DNA from: an uncultured Rhodospirillaceae bacterium
Lineage (GTDB): Bacteria > Pseudomonadota > Alphaproteobacteria > Dongiales > Dongiaceae
NCBI GenBank assembly: GCA_902826565.1
Contig: CADEFF010000002.1
Location: 62,001 to 126,000 of the forward strand
DNA: 64,000 bases
Reading direction: 5' to 3'
The translations under genes were made by a program, and so were the position numbers. Under the pieces are notes generated by a model. It was not told the DNA's origin. It saw only the letters and a list, made by a program, of their open reading frames with translations, and ran no database searches. Shown here one piece after another: positions 1 through 8,816 of this stretch. Numbering within the stretch: position 1 is the stretch's first letter; every line of letters begins with the position of its first letter.

Positions 1-1920
1 ATGGCCTGGTTCACCGACAGGTTCCATCTCCTGTTTCGCGCCCTCGCCGCCCTCATCCGGGCGCCGCTGGAAGCGCTCCGCGCGCTGCTCGGCTGGCTCC
101 CCTGGCTGACCGTGACCGTGGCGGCCGCGCTTATCGCCCACACGGCCGGTGGGGGGCGGCTCGCTCTGCTCGCCATCAGCACCTGCCTCTATATCGTGCT
201 GTTCGGCTTCTGGGCGCCGACCATGAACACGCTCTCCCTCGTGGGGGTGGCCGTGCCGATCGCAGTCCTGCTCGGGCTCCTGCTCGGCGTTCTCGCCTTC
301 CGCCATCCCCGCTTTCGCCGATTGCTGCTGCCGTCGCTCGACGTGATGCAGACGATCCCGGCCCTCGCCTATCTCATCCCCTTCGTGCTGCTGTTCGGCT
401 ATGGGCCGGTCGTGGGGCTGGTGGCGAGCGTGATCTATGCCTGCCCGCCGATGATCCGCAACGTGATGCTGGGACTGGAGCGGGTGCCTGCCGATGTGGT
501 CGAATCCGGCGTCATGGCCGGCTGCACGCGGCGACAGCATCTCTTCTGGGTGCGCCTCCCCGCCGCCATGCCGAGCGTCCTCGTCGGCATCAACCAGGCG
601 ATCATGACCACCCTTTCGATGGTGATCCTTGCCGCCATCGTCGGCGGCTACAGCGACATCGGCTGGCAGTTGCTGAGCACGCTTCGCAAGTCGCTCTTCG
701 GCCAGAGCCTTCTCGCGGGCCTCGTCATCGCCCTCATTGCGATCCTGTTCGACCGTGTGGGCCAGGCCTTCGTCGAGGGCGGCAGGGCCCGGCGGGCGGC
801 GCAGCGGCGGCGGAGCGGGCGCGGCCGGACGATGGCGGTAGCGCTGGCGATGCTGGCGGGGAGCCTGCTTCTCGCGGCGCTGCTGCCGCCACTCTGGGTC
901 TACCCGTCCGGCTGGTATCTCGATCCCGGGCCGCTGCTCAACGATGCCGTGACCTGGTTCACGGTGAACTACTTCTTCCTCACCGATGCGATCAAGAACG
1001 CGGCCCTCTTCTTCGTGCTGTTCCCGCTCAAGATCGGCCTCGAAGGCGCGGTGCGGCCCGGCTTCTGGGGTTTCTCCCTGACGCCTCTGGTATCGGCGAT
1101 CTATGCAGGGCTGATCGCGTCGCTCGCGCTGCTCGCCTATCGTTTCTGGCGCTGGCGCGGCTTCGGCGCCGTGCTTGGCTTCGGCTGCCTTTACTATTTC
1201 GGCACCACGGGCACACCCTGGCCGCTCTTCACGGCCGTGATCGTCGCGCTCGCCTGGCAGACCGGCGGGCCGCGTCTCGCCCTCTTTGCACTTGCCGGCA
1301 TGGCGTTCATCCTGATCGCCGGTCTCTGGCACCGGGCGATGCTGACCGTGCAGCTCTGCGGTGCCGCGGTCATCGTCTCCTTCCTGATCGGCTCCGCCAT
1401 CGGCATCCTCGCGGCGCGCAGCGACCGGTTCTCCCGGCTCATCCGGCCGATCTGCGACGCGCTGCAGACCATGCCGCAATTCGTGTTCCTGATCCCGATC
1501 ATGATGGTTTTCCTGGCCGGCGAGTTTTCCGCCATGCTGGCGGTCGTGCTCTACGCGATCGTGCCGCCGATCCGCTACATGGAGAACGGTCTTCGCGGCG
1601 TGCCGGCGCAATCCATCGAGGCCGCGCGCGCGCTCGGCTGCAGCCGACGCCAACTGCTCTGGCAGGTGCAGATCCCGCTCGCCATGCCGGAAATCATGCT
1701 CGGGCTCAACCAGACCATCGTCATGGCGCTTTACATGGTGGTGGTGGCGGCGCTGGTGGGCGATGTCGGTCTCGGCCAGCTCGTCTATCAGGGCGTCGGC
1801 ACGGCGAGCTTCGGCGAAGGCGCTATCGCCGGCCTCGGCATCGCGATCATCGCCATGATCGCCGACGGCATCCTGCAATCCTGGAGCCGACGCCAGGCGG
1901 CGGCGCGCGGCCGGCGATGA
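1..1920 (+). CDS. proW: ProW-type ABC permease, two fused permease domains (possibly 5'-truncated)
   Basis: Inner-membrane permease of a glycine betaine/proline/choline-type importer. The 639 residues hold two copies of the binding-protein-dependent permease domain, roughly residues 75-255 and 445-630. Each copy has its EAA-type loop: RLPAAMPSVLVGINQA near residue 185 and IPLAMPEIMLGLNQ near residue 560. About six hydrophobic segments separate the two, so this is the fused form. The frame is open from base 1, and double-domain relatives usually carry more N-terminal sequence, so the true start may lie upstream. The cognate ATPase and binding protein are not in the window. The amidohydrolase and BetI-like regulator that follow suit quaternary-amine use, but the substrate is inferred. 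Confidence 0.85.
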   Translation: MAWFTDRFHLLFRALAALIRAPLEALRALLGWLPWLTVTVAAALIAHTAGGGRLALLAISTCLYIVLFGFWAPTMNTLSLVGVAVPIAVLLGLLLGVLAFRHPRFRRLLLPSLDVMQTIPALAYLIPFVLLFGYGPVVGLVASVIYACPPMIRNVMLGLERVPADVVESGVMAGCTRRQHLFWVRLPAAMPSVLVGINQAIMTTLSMVILAAIVGGYSDIGWQLLSTLRKSLFGQSLLAGLVIALIAILFDRVGQAFVEGGRARRAAQRRRSGRGRTMAVALAMLAGSLLLAALLPPLWVYPSGWYLDPGPLLNDAVTWFTVNYFFLTDAIKNAALFFVLFPLKIGLEGAVRPGFWGFSLTPLVSAIYAGLIASLALLAYRFWRWRGFGAVLGFGCLYYFGTTGTPWPLFTAVIVALAWQTGGPRLALFALAGMAFILIAGLWHRAMLTVQLCGAAVIVSFLIGSAIGILAARSDRFSRLIRPICDALQTMPQFVFLIPIMMVFLAGEFSAMLAVVLYAIVPPIRYMENGLRGVPAQSIEAARALGCSRRQLLWQVQIPLAMPEIMLGLNQTIVMALYMVVVAALVGDVGLGQLVYQGVGTASFGEGAIAGLGIAIIAMIADGILQSWSRRQAAARGRR

Positions 1921-1945
1921 ACGCAGCATCAAGGAGCGGACAGGC

Positions 1946-3145
1946 ATGATCTGGCTTACCGGTGGCAATGTGTATGACGTCGCACAAGGTAAATTCGAGC
2001 AAAAGGCGATTGGCATCCGGGACGGGCGCATCGAAGCCCTGACCGCCGGTCCGACGCCGGCGACAGGCGATCGCGTGATCGACATGTCCGGGTCGTGGCT
2101 GTTGCCGGGGCTGATCGATTGCCATGTCCATCTGACCCTCAATCCCGACGTCACCGGCACGGCTGCCTTCGGCGCGCGGAGCCGCGAGCGGATCCGGCAA
2201 GATACCGCCGACGCGGCCGCCCGCACGCTCGAGGGCGGCATCACCACGGTGCGCGATTGCGGCGGCTGGGACTATCTCGAGATGGAGGTACGCGACGAAG
2301 TCCGGGCCGGCACGCTTCCGGGCCCGCGCATGTTCCTTTCGGGCCGGCTCATTTCGATCGAGACGCCAGGCGCCGCCGATTATTGGGGCATGTACGACTT
2401 CGCGCAGACGGCCGAGGAGCTGAAGGCCGCCGCCGAGCGCCAGATGGCGAAGGGCGCCGACTTCATCAAGATCATGGTGACCGGCATGTTCCTCGCACCG
2501 GAAACCGAGCGCGCCGAGGATTGCTATTACAGCAATGACGAGCTTTCGGCGCTGGTCCACCATTCGCACGATCACGGCCGCCACGTCGCCTGCCACGCCC
2601 ATGCGATCGAAGGCATCCGTCTCGCCATCGCCGCCGGGGTGGACAGCCTCGAGCATGGCACCTATGCCGACCGCGGCGCCCTTGCCGCCATGGCAAAGGC
2701 CGGCATCGTGCTGGTGCCGACCTGCACCGTCATGTCGGCGATGATCGAGAACCCGACGATCCGCGCAAAGATGCCGGACTATCTCATCGCCCGCTACGAG
2801 AACGCGCGGACGCTGCATCGCGAAGCGATGATCGCGGCGTGCGCCGAGGGCGTGCCGCTGGTGATGGGCACGGACGCCGGCGCGCCCGGCAACCATCACG
2901 GCGCCAACGCCCAGGAATGCGTGCGGATGGTGCGCGACGTGGGGATGACGCCCGCGGAGGCGATCCGGGCGGCAACGCTGGGCGGGGCCGCCCTGCTCGG
3001 GCAGGCCGATTCGCTCGGCAGCCTCGAGCCCGGCAAGTTCGCCGATATCGTCGCCGCCCGCAGCAACCCGCTCGACGACATCGCGGCGTTGCAGCGGCTT
3101 CATTTCGTCATGAAGGACGGCGCGATCGTTCGCCACGACGCCTGA
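1946..3145 (+). CDS. Metal-dependent amidohydrolase (imidazolonepropionase-like)
   Basis: Cytoplasmic amidohydrolase-superfamily enzyme of 399 residues. Visible metal and catalytic positions are H60 and H62 in PGLIDCHVHL, K175 in DFIKIMVTG (the usual bridging lysine), H217 or H219 in CHAHA, H237 in SLEHGTY, and D310 in MGTDAGAPG. The N- and C-terminal parts form the usual small beta-sandwich around the barrel. The start is supported by AAGGAG upstream of ATG 1946. It begins 25 bases after the ProW-like permease, so the two are probably cotranscribed and the imported compound may be its substrate. Relatives include imidazolonepropionase-like and prolidase-like hydrolases; the exact reaction is unknown. 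Confidence 0.85.
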   Translation: MIWLTGGNVYDVAQGKFEQKAIGIRDGRIEALTAGPTPATGDRVIDMSGSWLLPGLIDCHVHLTLNPDVTGTAAFGARSRERIRQDTADAAARTLEGGITTVRDCGGWDYLEMEVRDEVRAGTLPGPRMFLSGRLISIETPGAADYWGMYDFAQTAEELKAAAERQMAKGADFIKIMVTGMFLAPETERAEDCYYSNDELSALVHHSHDHGRHVACHAHAIEGIRLAIAAGVDSLEHGTYADRGALAAMAKAGIVLVPTCTVMSAMIENPTIRAKMPDYLIARYENARTLHREAMIAACAEGVPLVMGTDAGAPGNHHGANAQECVRMVRDVGMTPAEAIRAATLGGAALLGQADSLGSLEPGKFADIVAARSNPLDDIAALQRLHFVMKDGAIVRHDA

Positions 3146-3252
3146 TATCGCCGGCGCCGCACCGGGCGGAATCCGCGAAACGCATGCGGAGCCGGTTCTT
3201 GCGGGCCGGCTTCTTCGCTAAACTTCCGGCGCGAGCGATCTGAGGAGAGGAT

Positions 3253-3906
3253 ATGGCGGCCAGCCTGAAACGCCCGGCGCGGCAGACGGAGATCCGCGCC
3301 TTCCGCCGGGAGGCGCTGATCCGCGGTGTGCTCAACTCGATCGCCGATCACGGCATGGCCGGGACCACGGTCGAAACCATCGCCGAGGCCGCCGGCGTCT
3401 CGCGCGGACTGCTCGGCCACTACTTCAAGAGCAAGGATCATCTGCTGGTCGAGAGCTATCGCCGTCTGGCGGAGAACTGGGCCGAGGAGGTCGGCCGCCA
3501 AGCGCGCGCGGCGGGACGCGACGCCGATCTCCGGCTGAAGGCCATGGCCGAGGCGTTGATGACGCCGCCGGTGTTCGAGAAGCGCATCCTCGCCGCTTAT
3601 CTCGCCTTCTGGAACGCGGCACGGAACTCGAAGCCGATCCGCGTGGTGAACCGCCGCTACAACAGCAACTACCGCAAGACCATCGCGCGCCTCTTCGCGC
3701 GCGCGGCGAAGGAGAAGGGCATCGAGATCGATGCCGAGGATGCCGCGATCGGGCTGCTTGCAATCTTCGACGGGCTCTGGCTGTCGCTCGCCGTCGATCC
3801 GAAATCCTATGCGCCGGCCCGTGCCATCAAGGTCTGCCACACCTTCATCGACCGCATGCTGGGCGCGCCCGGCGCCGGCGGTGCAAAACCCTCGACCGGG
3901 AACTGA
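3253..3906 (+). CDS. TetR-family regulator, BetI-like
   Basis: Transcriptional regulator of 217 residues. The N-terminal helix-turn-helix spans about residues 38-62 (TTVETIAEAAGVSRGLLGHY), followed by the SKDHLL segment typical of the BetI subgroup, then an all-helical ligand domain. GAGGAG lies directly upstream of ATG 3253. BetI represses choline-to-glycine-betaine genes; placement after a ProW permease and an amidohydrolase fits control of quaternary-amine transport, but the ligand is inferred. It converges on the diol dehydratase operon with only 36 bases between them. Confidence 0.8.
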   Translation: MAASLKRPARQTEIRAFRREALIRGVLNSIADHGMAGTTVETIAEAAGVSRGLLGHYFKSKDHLLVESYRRLAENWAEEVGRQARAAGRDADLRLKAMAEALMTPPVFEKRILAAYLAFWNAARNSKPIRVVNRRYNSNYRKTIARLFARAAKEKGIEIDAEDAAIGLLAIFDGLWLSLAVDPKSYAPARAIKVCHTFIDRMLGAPGAGGAKPSTGN

Positions 3907-3942
3907 GGACCGAATCGGCCGGCAATCGGACGGTTCGATGGT

Positions 3943-4368
3943 TCAATAGCGCGGGCGAAAGAGCCCGCGCCGTTCATAGACCGCCGCGGCCTCCTCCAGC
4001 ATCGCCGCGATCCGCTCGGCGCCGTATTCGCGCCTGAGGAAATCGGCCTTTTCCCGCAGCGCCGCCTCGCTTGCCAGTCTGCCGGGGCGAAGCCATTCAT
4101 AGATTTCCATGACAGTCTCCTGCGGAATATCCACGAGCTCCGCGGCGCGCTCGAAATTGCGCGCGACCGATTCCCGTCCTGCGGCGCGCGCCACTTCCGC
4201 CTGCAGATGCAACGCCTTCGCGGTGATGGCGAACTCGCCTTGATCGAGCGTGCCGTCAGCGACCGCTTCGAAGGAGAGCGCCGCGAAGGGTCGTCCGCTC
4301 CGGCTCAGAAGCTTCTCCGGCTGCTTCTCGTCGAGCGGATAGAGCGCGTCGAGCTTCTTGCGGGTCAC
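3943..4368 (-). CDS. pduE: Diol/glycerol dehydratase small subunit
   Basis: Gamma subunit of an adenosylcobalamin-dependent diol dehydratase, 141 residues. Family pattern is clear: YPLDEKQPEKL near the N terminus, LHLQAEVARAAGR and NFERAAELVDIP in the middle, IYEWLRPGR, and a C-terminal AAAVYERRGLF. It is the last gene of the leftward operon and its ATG overlaps the stop of the fused large/medium subunit by four bases, suggesting translational coupling. The complex would convert a vicinal diol (1,2-propanediol, glycerol or 2,3-butanediol in known members) to an aldehyde or ketone. Confidence 0.88.
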   Translation of the reverse strand: MTRKKLDALYPLDEKQPEKLLSRSGRPFAALSFEAVADGTLDQGEFAITAKALHLQAEVARAAGRESVARNFERAAELVDIPQETVMEIYEWLRPGRLASEAALREKADFLRREYGAERIAAMLEEAAAVYERRGLFRPRY

Positions 4369-6629
4369 AGGTACCTCGCCTCGAGCTCGACCGGCGGTGC
4401 ATTGGGATCGATCGCGGCCGTCTCGATGCCGTAGAGGATGGCGGTGCGCACATAGAAGCGGGAACCGAGCGATTCGCCCTCATAGGGCACCCGCACCGGC
4501 TCGGGCCGCTCGCCGGCGGCGTAGCGCGCGGCATTGCGCCCGAGCGCCCGATACTGGTCGAGCGTCACCATCGGTGCCATGGAGAAGAGCTCGAGATTCA
4601 TGTGCGGCAGCCGGTCCCGCTGATGCAGCACGGCCGTGCCTTTGGCCTGAATGCCGATCCCGAAGCCCGAGCCCGCGAGCCGCGCGGCGGTCAAGGCGAG
4701 GAAGGAGGTATCGGCGCTGTGTCGGACCCGCACCAGCCGCGGCTTCCCCCCGCCAGCCTCGATCCCCTCCATCAACGCACGCAGCACCGCGGAGAGCGGA
4801 TGGTTCCCCGTCGTCTTGAAGAGCGCGAGGTTCCAGGCGGGACTGAGGGCAATCACGACCTCCTGCGGATCCGTGCCGGCGGCGGCGGCGCCGCGCTCCG
4901 TCAGCAGATAGCGCCGCTGCTCCTCGCGCTGCAGCGCGCCTTCCTGTGCCAGGATCTCGGCCCGGCCGGCCGCATCCCGGAAACGGCTGATCTCGGCACG
5001 CCGCTCCGGCGACATGACATAGCCGGTGCCGGGGCCGCGGTATTCGTTCGGATCGTTGATCGCGCTCACGACGCGGCCGTTGCGGATCGTCGCAGCGGTC
5101 TGGAGATAGTCGCCCGAGACGCGGCGCTTCAGCATGCCATAGAGATTACGCGCCTCCGGCTCGAAGCCGCGCCGCAGCAGCGCCTTCACCGCATCGATCC
5201 CGGTGACGCCACGATCCTTGATGGCGTCGCTGATCCGGCCCACCTCGCCCAGCGAGAAGGTTTCGGTCTCGTCGGAGCCGCTGGCGGCGACCACGCTCTC
5301 CCGCATGATCGGCGTGACGCTCGCGAGCTGCAGCTCCTCCAGCACCGCCGAGATCGCGCCCACCGCACGCGCGCGCACCGCCCAGGCCTCGCCCGGCTCG
5401 ATCGACCGCAGGCCGCCTTCGACGAGATAGTCCCGCTGCAACGCCAGGAAATCCTCGATCTCCTCGCCGTTATAGAGCGAGGCACCGAAGGAATTGTCAT
5501 AGCGCTGGATGGCGCCGAAGCCGGAGGTGACGAGGTCGGTGCCGGCCATCAGGGTCGGCATGATCTTGGCGCCGACACGGATCTCGGATTCGCTCATCCG
5601 CGCATCGTTGCCGGACGCGCATTCGAGATCGAGCAGGGCCGCGAGCAGGTTCTCGCCGATGATCTCGCGCCCGCCGCCCGGCACCGAATGGGCGAGCGGC
5701 GCGCCGTCGATGCCGCCATTCTGCACGCCCTGTACCCCCATGCCGCGCTCGGCGCAGAGGCAGCGCGCCTCGAGATAGAGCATGGATTTGCCGCTGTGGA
5801 AGCCCATCAGAAGCTCGGAACCCGCACCCGAGGTGGTCCGCATCTTGATGCCGCGCGAGGCATAGGCGGCGACCAGAAATGCCTTCGACCAGGGCGTGTC
5901 GTCGCCGTCGACGAAGCTCTGCTCGGTGCCATAAACCGACACGGTCTCGGCATAGGAGGTAAAGCCCGCCATGCCGATGCGGAGCTCCTCGGCTTCCTCG
6001 ATCGAGCATTGGAAGAGCGCGTCGCCGCTGCCGACCGCGGCGCCGACTGCGCAGCCGAGGGCCGCCGCCCAGCAGTTCTTCGCGACGCGGAGCGTGGTCT
6101 CGACCTCGTTGAAGCCGAGCAGCGCGGCGATCGCAGAATCGGCGGCGAGCTGCAGCGGACAATCCTTGGCATTGGTCACATGCGCCTGGTTGCCGGGCTG
6201 GCGTCGTGCCCGCAGCTTCGCCTGGGCGAAGGTGATCTCGACCGTGCTCAGCATGCCGACGATCTCGGCGAGCTTCGCCGGGGTCATGCCGCGGGCGAGC
6301 CGGACGAGCTTGGCGCGCGGCACGCCGATATCGACGAGATCGCGGGCGAAGGCTGCGGAATCGACCGCCATCGCCTCGGGCGCGACCGCGAGGTCGAGAT
6401 GATGGCTGGCGATGAACGCGTCGAGCATGTCGAAATCGGCGGCGGCGACGCCGTCCATCTCGACGACGCGACCGTCCGCGACGGTCAGCGACGGCGCAGG
6501 GTCATTGGGCCCCGCCATGGCGGAGAAGCCGTTCGCCGCATCCTCGAGCGCGAATTTGTCGAGCCGGAGCGGCCGCTCGTCCCAGAGGTCGAAGCGGCGC
6601 CATCGATTGACGCTTCGCGGATCGCGCAT
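4365..6629 (-). CDS. pduCD: B12-dependent diol dehydratase, fused large and medium subunits
   Basis: Residues 1 to about 545 match the large subunit and about 570-754 the medium subunit, joined by a charged linker. Numbered from ATG 6629, the active-site residues of the Klebsiella enzyme are all present at one constant offset of +7: Q148 and H150 (NQAHVTN), E177 (NEVETT), E228 (SYAETVSVYGTE), Q303 (GVQGVQNG), D342 (CASGNDA) and S369 (VTSGFGA). The medium part carries SGSGIGI-like ARLAGSGFGIGIQAKG and LHQRD. Most characterised diol dehydratases encode these subunits separately. An upstream in-frame GTG (6653) lacks a good ribosome site, so ATG 6629 is preferred. No reactivating-factor gene is seen nearby. 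Substrate is not determined. Confidence 0.9.
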   Translation of the reverse strand: MRDPRSVNRWRRFDLWDERPLRLDKFALEDAANGFSAMAGPNDPAPSLTVADGRVVEMDGVAAADFDMLDAFIASHHLDLAVAPEAMAVDSAAFARDLVDIGVPRAKLVRLARGMTPAKLAEIVGMLSTVEITFAQAKLRARRQPGNQAHVTNAKDCPLQLAADSAIAALLGFNEVETTLRVAKNCWAAALGCAVGAAVGSGDALFQCSIEEAEELRIGMAGFTSYAETVSVYGTEQSFVDGDDTPWSKAFLVAAYASRGIKMRTTSGAGSELLMGFHSGKSMLYLEARCLCAERGMGVQGVQNGGIDGAPLAHSVPGGGREIIGENLLAALLDLECASGNDARMSESEIRVGAKIMPTLMAGTDLVTSGFGAIQRYDNSFGASLYNGEEIEDFLALQRDYLVEGGLRSIEPGEAWAVRARAVGAISAVLEELQLASVTPIMRESVVAASGSDETETFSLGEVGRISDAIKDRGVTGIDAVKALLRRGFEPEARNLYGMLKRRVSGDYLQTAATIRNGRVVSAINDPNEYRGPGTGYVMSPERRAEISRFRDAAGRAEILAQEGALQREEQRRYLLTERGAAAAGTDPQEVVIALSPAWNLALFKTTGNHPLSAVLRALMEGIEAGGGKPRLVRVRHSADTSFLALTAARLAGSGFGIGIQAKGTAVLHQRDRLPHMNLELFSMAPMVTLDQYRALGRNAARYAAGERPEPVRVPYEGESLGSRFYVRTAILYGIETAAIDPNAPPVELEARYL

Positions 6630-6674
6630 GCCACCAAACTCCCGGGTTCCCACGCGGAGGGCCGGCTTCGCGCC

Positions 6675-7784
6675 TCAGCCGTTCGCGGCGCAGAACTCGC
6701 CGATCAGGCGGTTCACCTCCGCATAGGCCTCGGCATGCACCATATGCCCCGCCGCGGGGAAGATCTCCTTCCTCGCCCCGGTAATCTTATCGGCATGGGA
6801 AGCCGGCACAATGCGGTCCTTGCCGCCCCAGATCACCAGCGTCGGCACCGCATCCGGGAACGGGGCGGCGACGTCCTCGGCCTGTCGCCCCTGGGCGAAG
6901 CTGCGGGCGGCGATCCGGCGCATCGCCTCGGTTACCCCGTCGATCCGCTTGATGCGCAGCATGTCCTCGACGAGCTTCCGCGTCACCAACGCCGGATCGG
7001 CGAACAGCATCTGCGCCACGCCGGTCATCTCCTTGCGCCGCTCGGCCGCCGTGAAATCCGCAATGAAGCCACCATCGATCTCGGGCCCGAGCCCTGCGCT
7101 CGCAACGAGAACGAGCGATGCAACCTGCTGCGGCCGCGCCCCGGCGATGGCGAGCGCCACGGCACCGCCGAGGGAATGGCCCGCGAGGTGATAGCGGGCG
7201 AGGCCGAGCGCATCGATCGCCGTACCGATCGCCGCGGCGAGGCCCGCGACCGATCCGTCGCCCACATCCTTCTGCGACCCGCCATGGCCCGGCAGATCGA
7301 TGGCGATGACCCGCCGTGCCTCGGCGAGCGCCGGCTGGTTGAACATCCAGCTACCGAGATCGCCGCCGAAGCCGTGGATCAGGACCAGCGGCGGCTCGCC
7401 GGCGCCCTGATCGAGGTAAGCGAAGCGGCGTCCGCCGGCCTCGATCGAGGCGACGCTCGGGCCGGCGGCGGCGCCGCCCTCGCCCGCCGGCGTGACATAG
7501 CCCTTCACGAAGGCGTCGATATCCGCCTCCGGCACCTCGGCGCCGGCGATCACGCCGAGCAGCCCGCCCACCGGCAGCACGTCGCCCAGCGCCGCGACCC
7601 GGCGGCGCAGGAGCCCGCCCTGCTTCGCCTCGATCGCATTGGCGATCTTCGGCGATTCGACATCGACCACTTCCTGGCCTTCCGTCACGGCGGCGCCTTC
7701 TTCCGCATGCCAGGCGACGACGGTCCCTTCCTCCATTGCCATGCCCCATTTCGGCATGACGATTGCGGCGATCTTCTCGCTCAT
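6675..7784 (-). CDS. acoC: Acetoin dehydrogenase E2-type protein: lipoyl domain plus alpha/beta hydrolase
   Basis: Of 369 residues, about 1-80 form a biotinyl/lipoyl domain with the lipoylation lysine K46 in DVESPKIAN. From residue 115 an alpha/beta hydrolase fold replaces the usual acyltransferase core: HGFGGDLGSW oxyanion loop, nucleophile S204 in GHSLGG, D323 in WGGKDRIVP, and H347 in AAGHMVH. This is the AcoC architecture of Ralstonia and Pseudomonas acetoin dehydrogenases. It lacks an obvious E3-binding domain. It ends 4 bases short of the E1beta gene and precedes the diol dehydratase gene by about 45 bases. It should transfer the acetyl group from cleaved acetoin or a related acyloin to CoA. 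Confidence 0.9.
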   Translation of the reverse strand: MSEKIAAIVMPKWGMAMEEGTVVAWHAEEGAAVTEGQEVVDVESPKIANAIEAKQGGLLRRRVAALGDVLPVGGLLGVIAGAEVPEADIDAFVKGYVTPAGEGGAAAGPSVASIEAGGRRFAYLDQGAGEPPLVLIHGFGGDLGSWMFNQPALAEARRVIAIDLPGHGGSQKDVGDGSVAGLAAAIGTAIDALGLARYHLAGHSLGGAVALAIAGARPQQVASLVLVASAGLGPEIDGGFIADFTAAERRKEMTGVAQMLFADPALVTRKLVEDMLRIKRIDGVTEAMRRIAARSFAQGRQAEDVAAPFPDAVPTLVIWGGKDRIVPASHADKITGARKEIFPAAGHMVHAEAYAEVNRLIGEFCAANG

Positions 7785-7788
7785 GGGA

Positions 7789-8799
7789 TCAGGCCATCAC
7801 GGTGCGAGCGGCGGCGGCGACCGCCATATCGCTCGGGATGAAGGCGTCCTCCAGCACCGGCGAGAAGGGCACGGGCGTATGGGGGGCGGTCACGCACTTG
7901 ACCGGCGCCTTCAGCGACTTGAAGGCCTTGTCGGCAACGAGCGCCGCGATGTCCGCCGCCATGCCGCAGCGAGGATGCGCCTCGTCCACCACGACGAGCC
8001 GGCCCGTCTTCTCGACGCTTTCGAGGATCGAATCCTCGTCGAGCGGCGAAATGGTGCGCGGATCGATGAGCTCGACCTCGATCTTCTCCTGGGCGAGCTT
8101 GTCGGCGGCGCGCTTTGCGACATGCACCATGCGGCCGATCGCGACGATCGTCACGTCCTCGCCTTCGCGCACGAAGTTCGCCTCGCCGAAGGGGATGGCA
8201 TAGGGCGCTTCCGGCACATGATCGCGCGCCTCGTCATAGAGGACCTTGTGCTCGAAGAAGACGACAGGGTCGTCGTCACGCACGGAGCTGATGAGAAGGC
8301 CCTTGGCATCGTAGGCCGTGGACGGGATCACGACCTTGAGCCCGGGCACATGGGCGAAGAGCGGGTAGAGCGACTGCGAATGCTGCGCCGCCGTGCGGTA
8401 GCCCGCGCCGTACTGGGTGCGGATCACGACAGGGGTCTTCGCCTTGCCGCCGAACATGTAGCGGAACTTGGCGCCCTGGTTCAGGAGCTGATCGAAGCAG
8501 ACGCCCATGAAATCGACGAACATGAGCTCGGCGATCGGCCGCAATCCGCAGGTCGCCGCCCCGACCGCGGCGCCGATATAAGCCGATTCGCTGATCGGCG
8601 TGTCGAGAATGCGTTCCGGGCCGAACTGGCCGAAGAGGCCCTTGGTCACGCCCATGTCGCCGCCCCAGGCGTCGAGTTCGCCCGGTGCGCCGAGGCCGCC
8701 GGCGATATCCTCGCCCATCACGATGACGGTGGGATCTTCCTCCAGCACCTGCCGCAGCGCTTCGCGCAGCGCCTCCCGGTAGGTCAGAATGCGCGCCAT
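7789..8799 (-). CDS. acoB: Acetoin/2-oxoacid dehydrogenase E1 beta subunit
   Basis: Transketolase-like E1 beta subunit of 336 residues. It has the MGEDIA segment near residue 28, the DTPISESAYIGAAVGAA stretch around residue 66, the RTQYGAGYRTAAQHSQSL loop, and a C-terminal swivel domain with LVVVDEAHPRCG. With the alpha subunit immediately upstream it forms the thiamine-diphosphate heterotetramer that cleaves acetoin (or a pyruvate-like substrate). Acetoin rather than pyruvate is favoured by the adjacent AcoC-type E2. The gene lies 17 bases after the alpha gene. Confidence 0.88.
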   Translation of the reverse strand: MARILTYREALREALRQVLEEDPTVIVMGEDIAGGLGAPGELDAWGGDMGVTKGLFGQFGPERILDTPISESAYIGAAVGAATCGLRPIAELMFVDFMGVCFDQLLNQGAKFRYMFGGKAKTPVVIRTQYGAGYRTAAQHSQSLYPLFAHVPGLKVVIPSTAYDAKGLLISSVRDDDPVVFFEHKVLYDEARDHVPEAPYAIPFGEANFVREGEDVTIVAIGRMVHVAKRAADKLAQEKIEVELIDPRTISPLDEDSILESVEKTGRLVVVDEAHPRCGMAADIAALVADKAFKSLKAPVKCVTAPHTPVPFSPVLEDAFIPSDMAVAAAARTVMA

Positions 8800-8816
8800 C
8801 TAGAGCATCCTCCCGG

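Noticed and set aside
3190-3211. 6-bp inverted repeat between the amidohydrolase and TetR genes
   Set aside because: Short stem with a 10-base loop and no U-tract; frequent by chance in GC-rich DNA.
4602-7841. A 1079-codon open frame on the plus strand, opposite the diol dehydratase and AcoC genes
   Set aside because: Its translation is Arg/Ala/Gly/His-rich with no family motif and it lies antisense to genes with full catalytic motifs. At this GC long antisense open frames are expected. The same applies to the long plus-strand frames over 24744-29298 and the minus-strand frame over 45065-47530.
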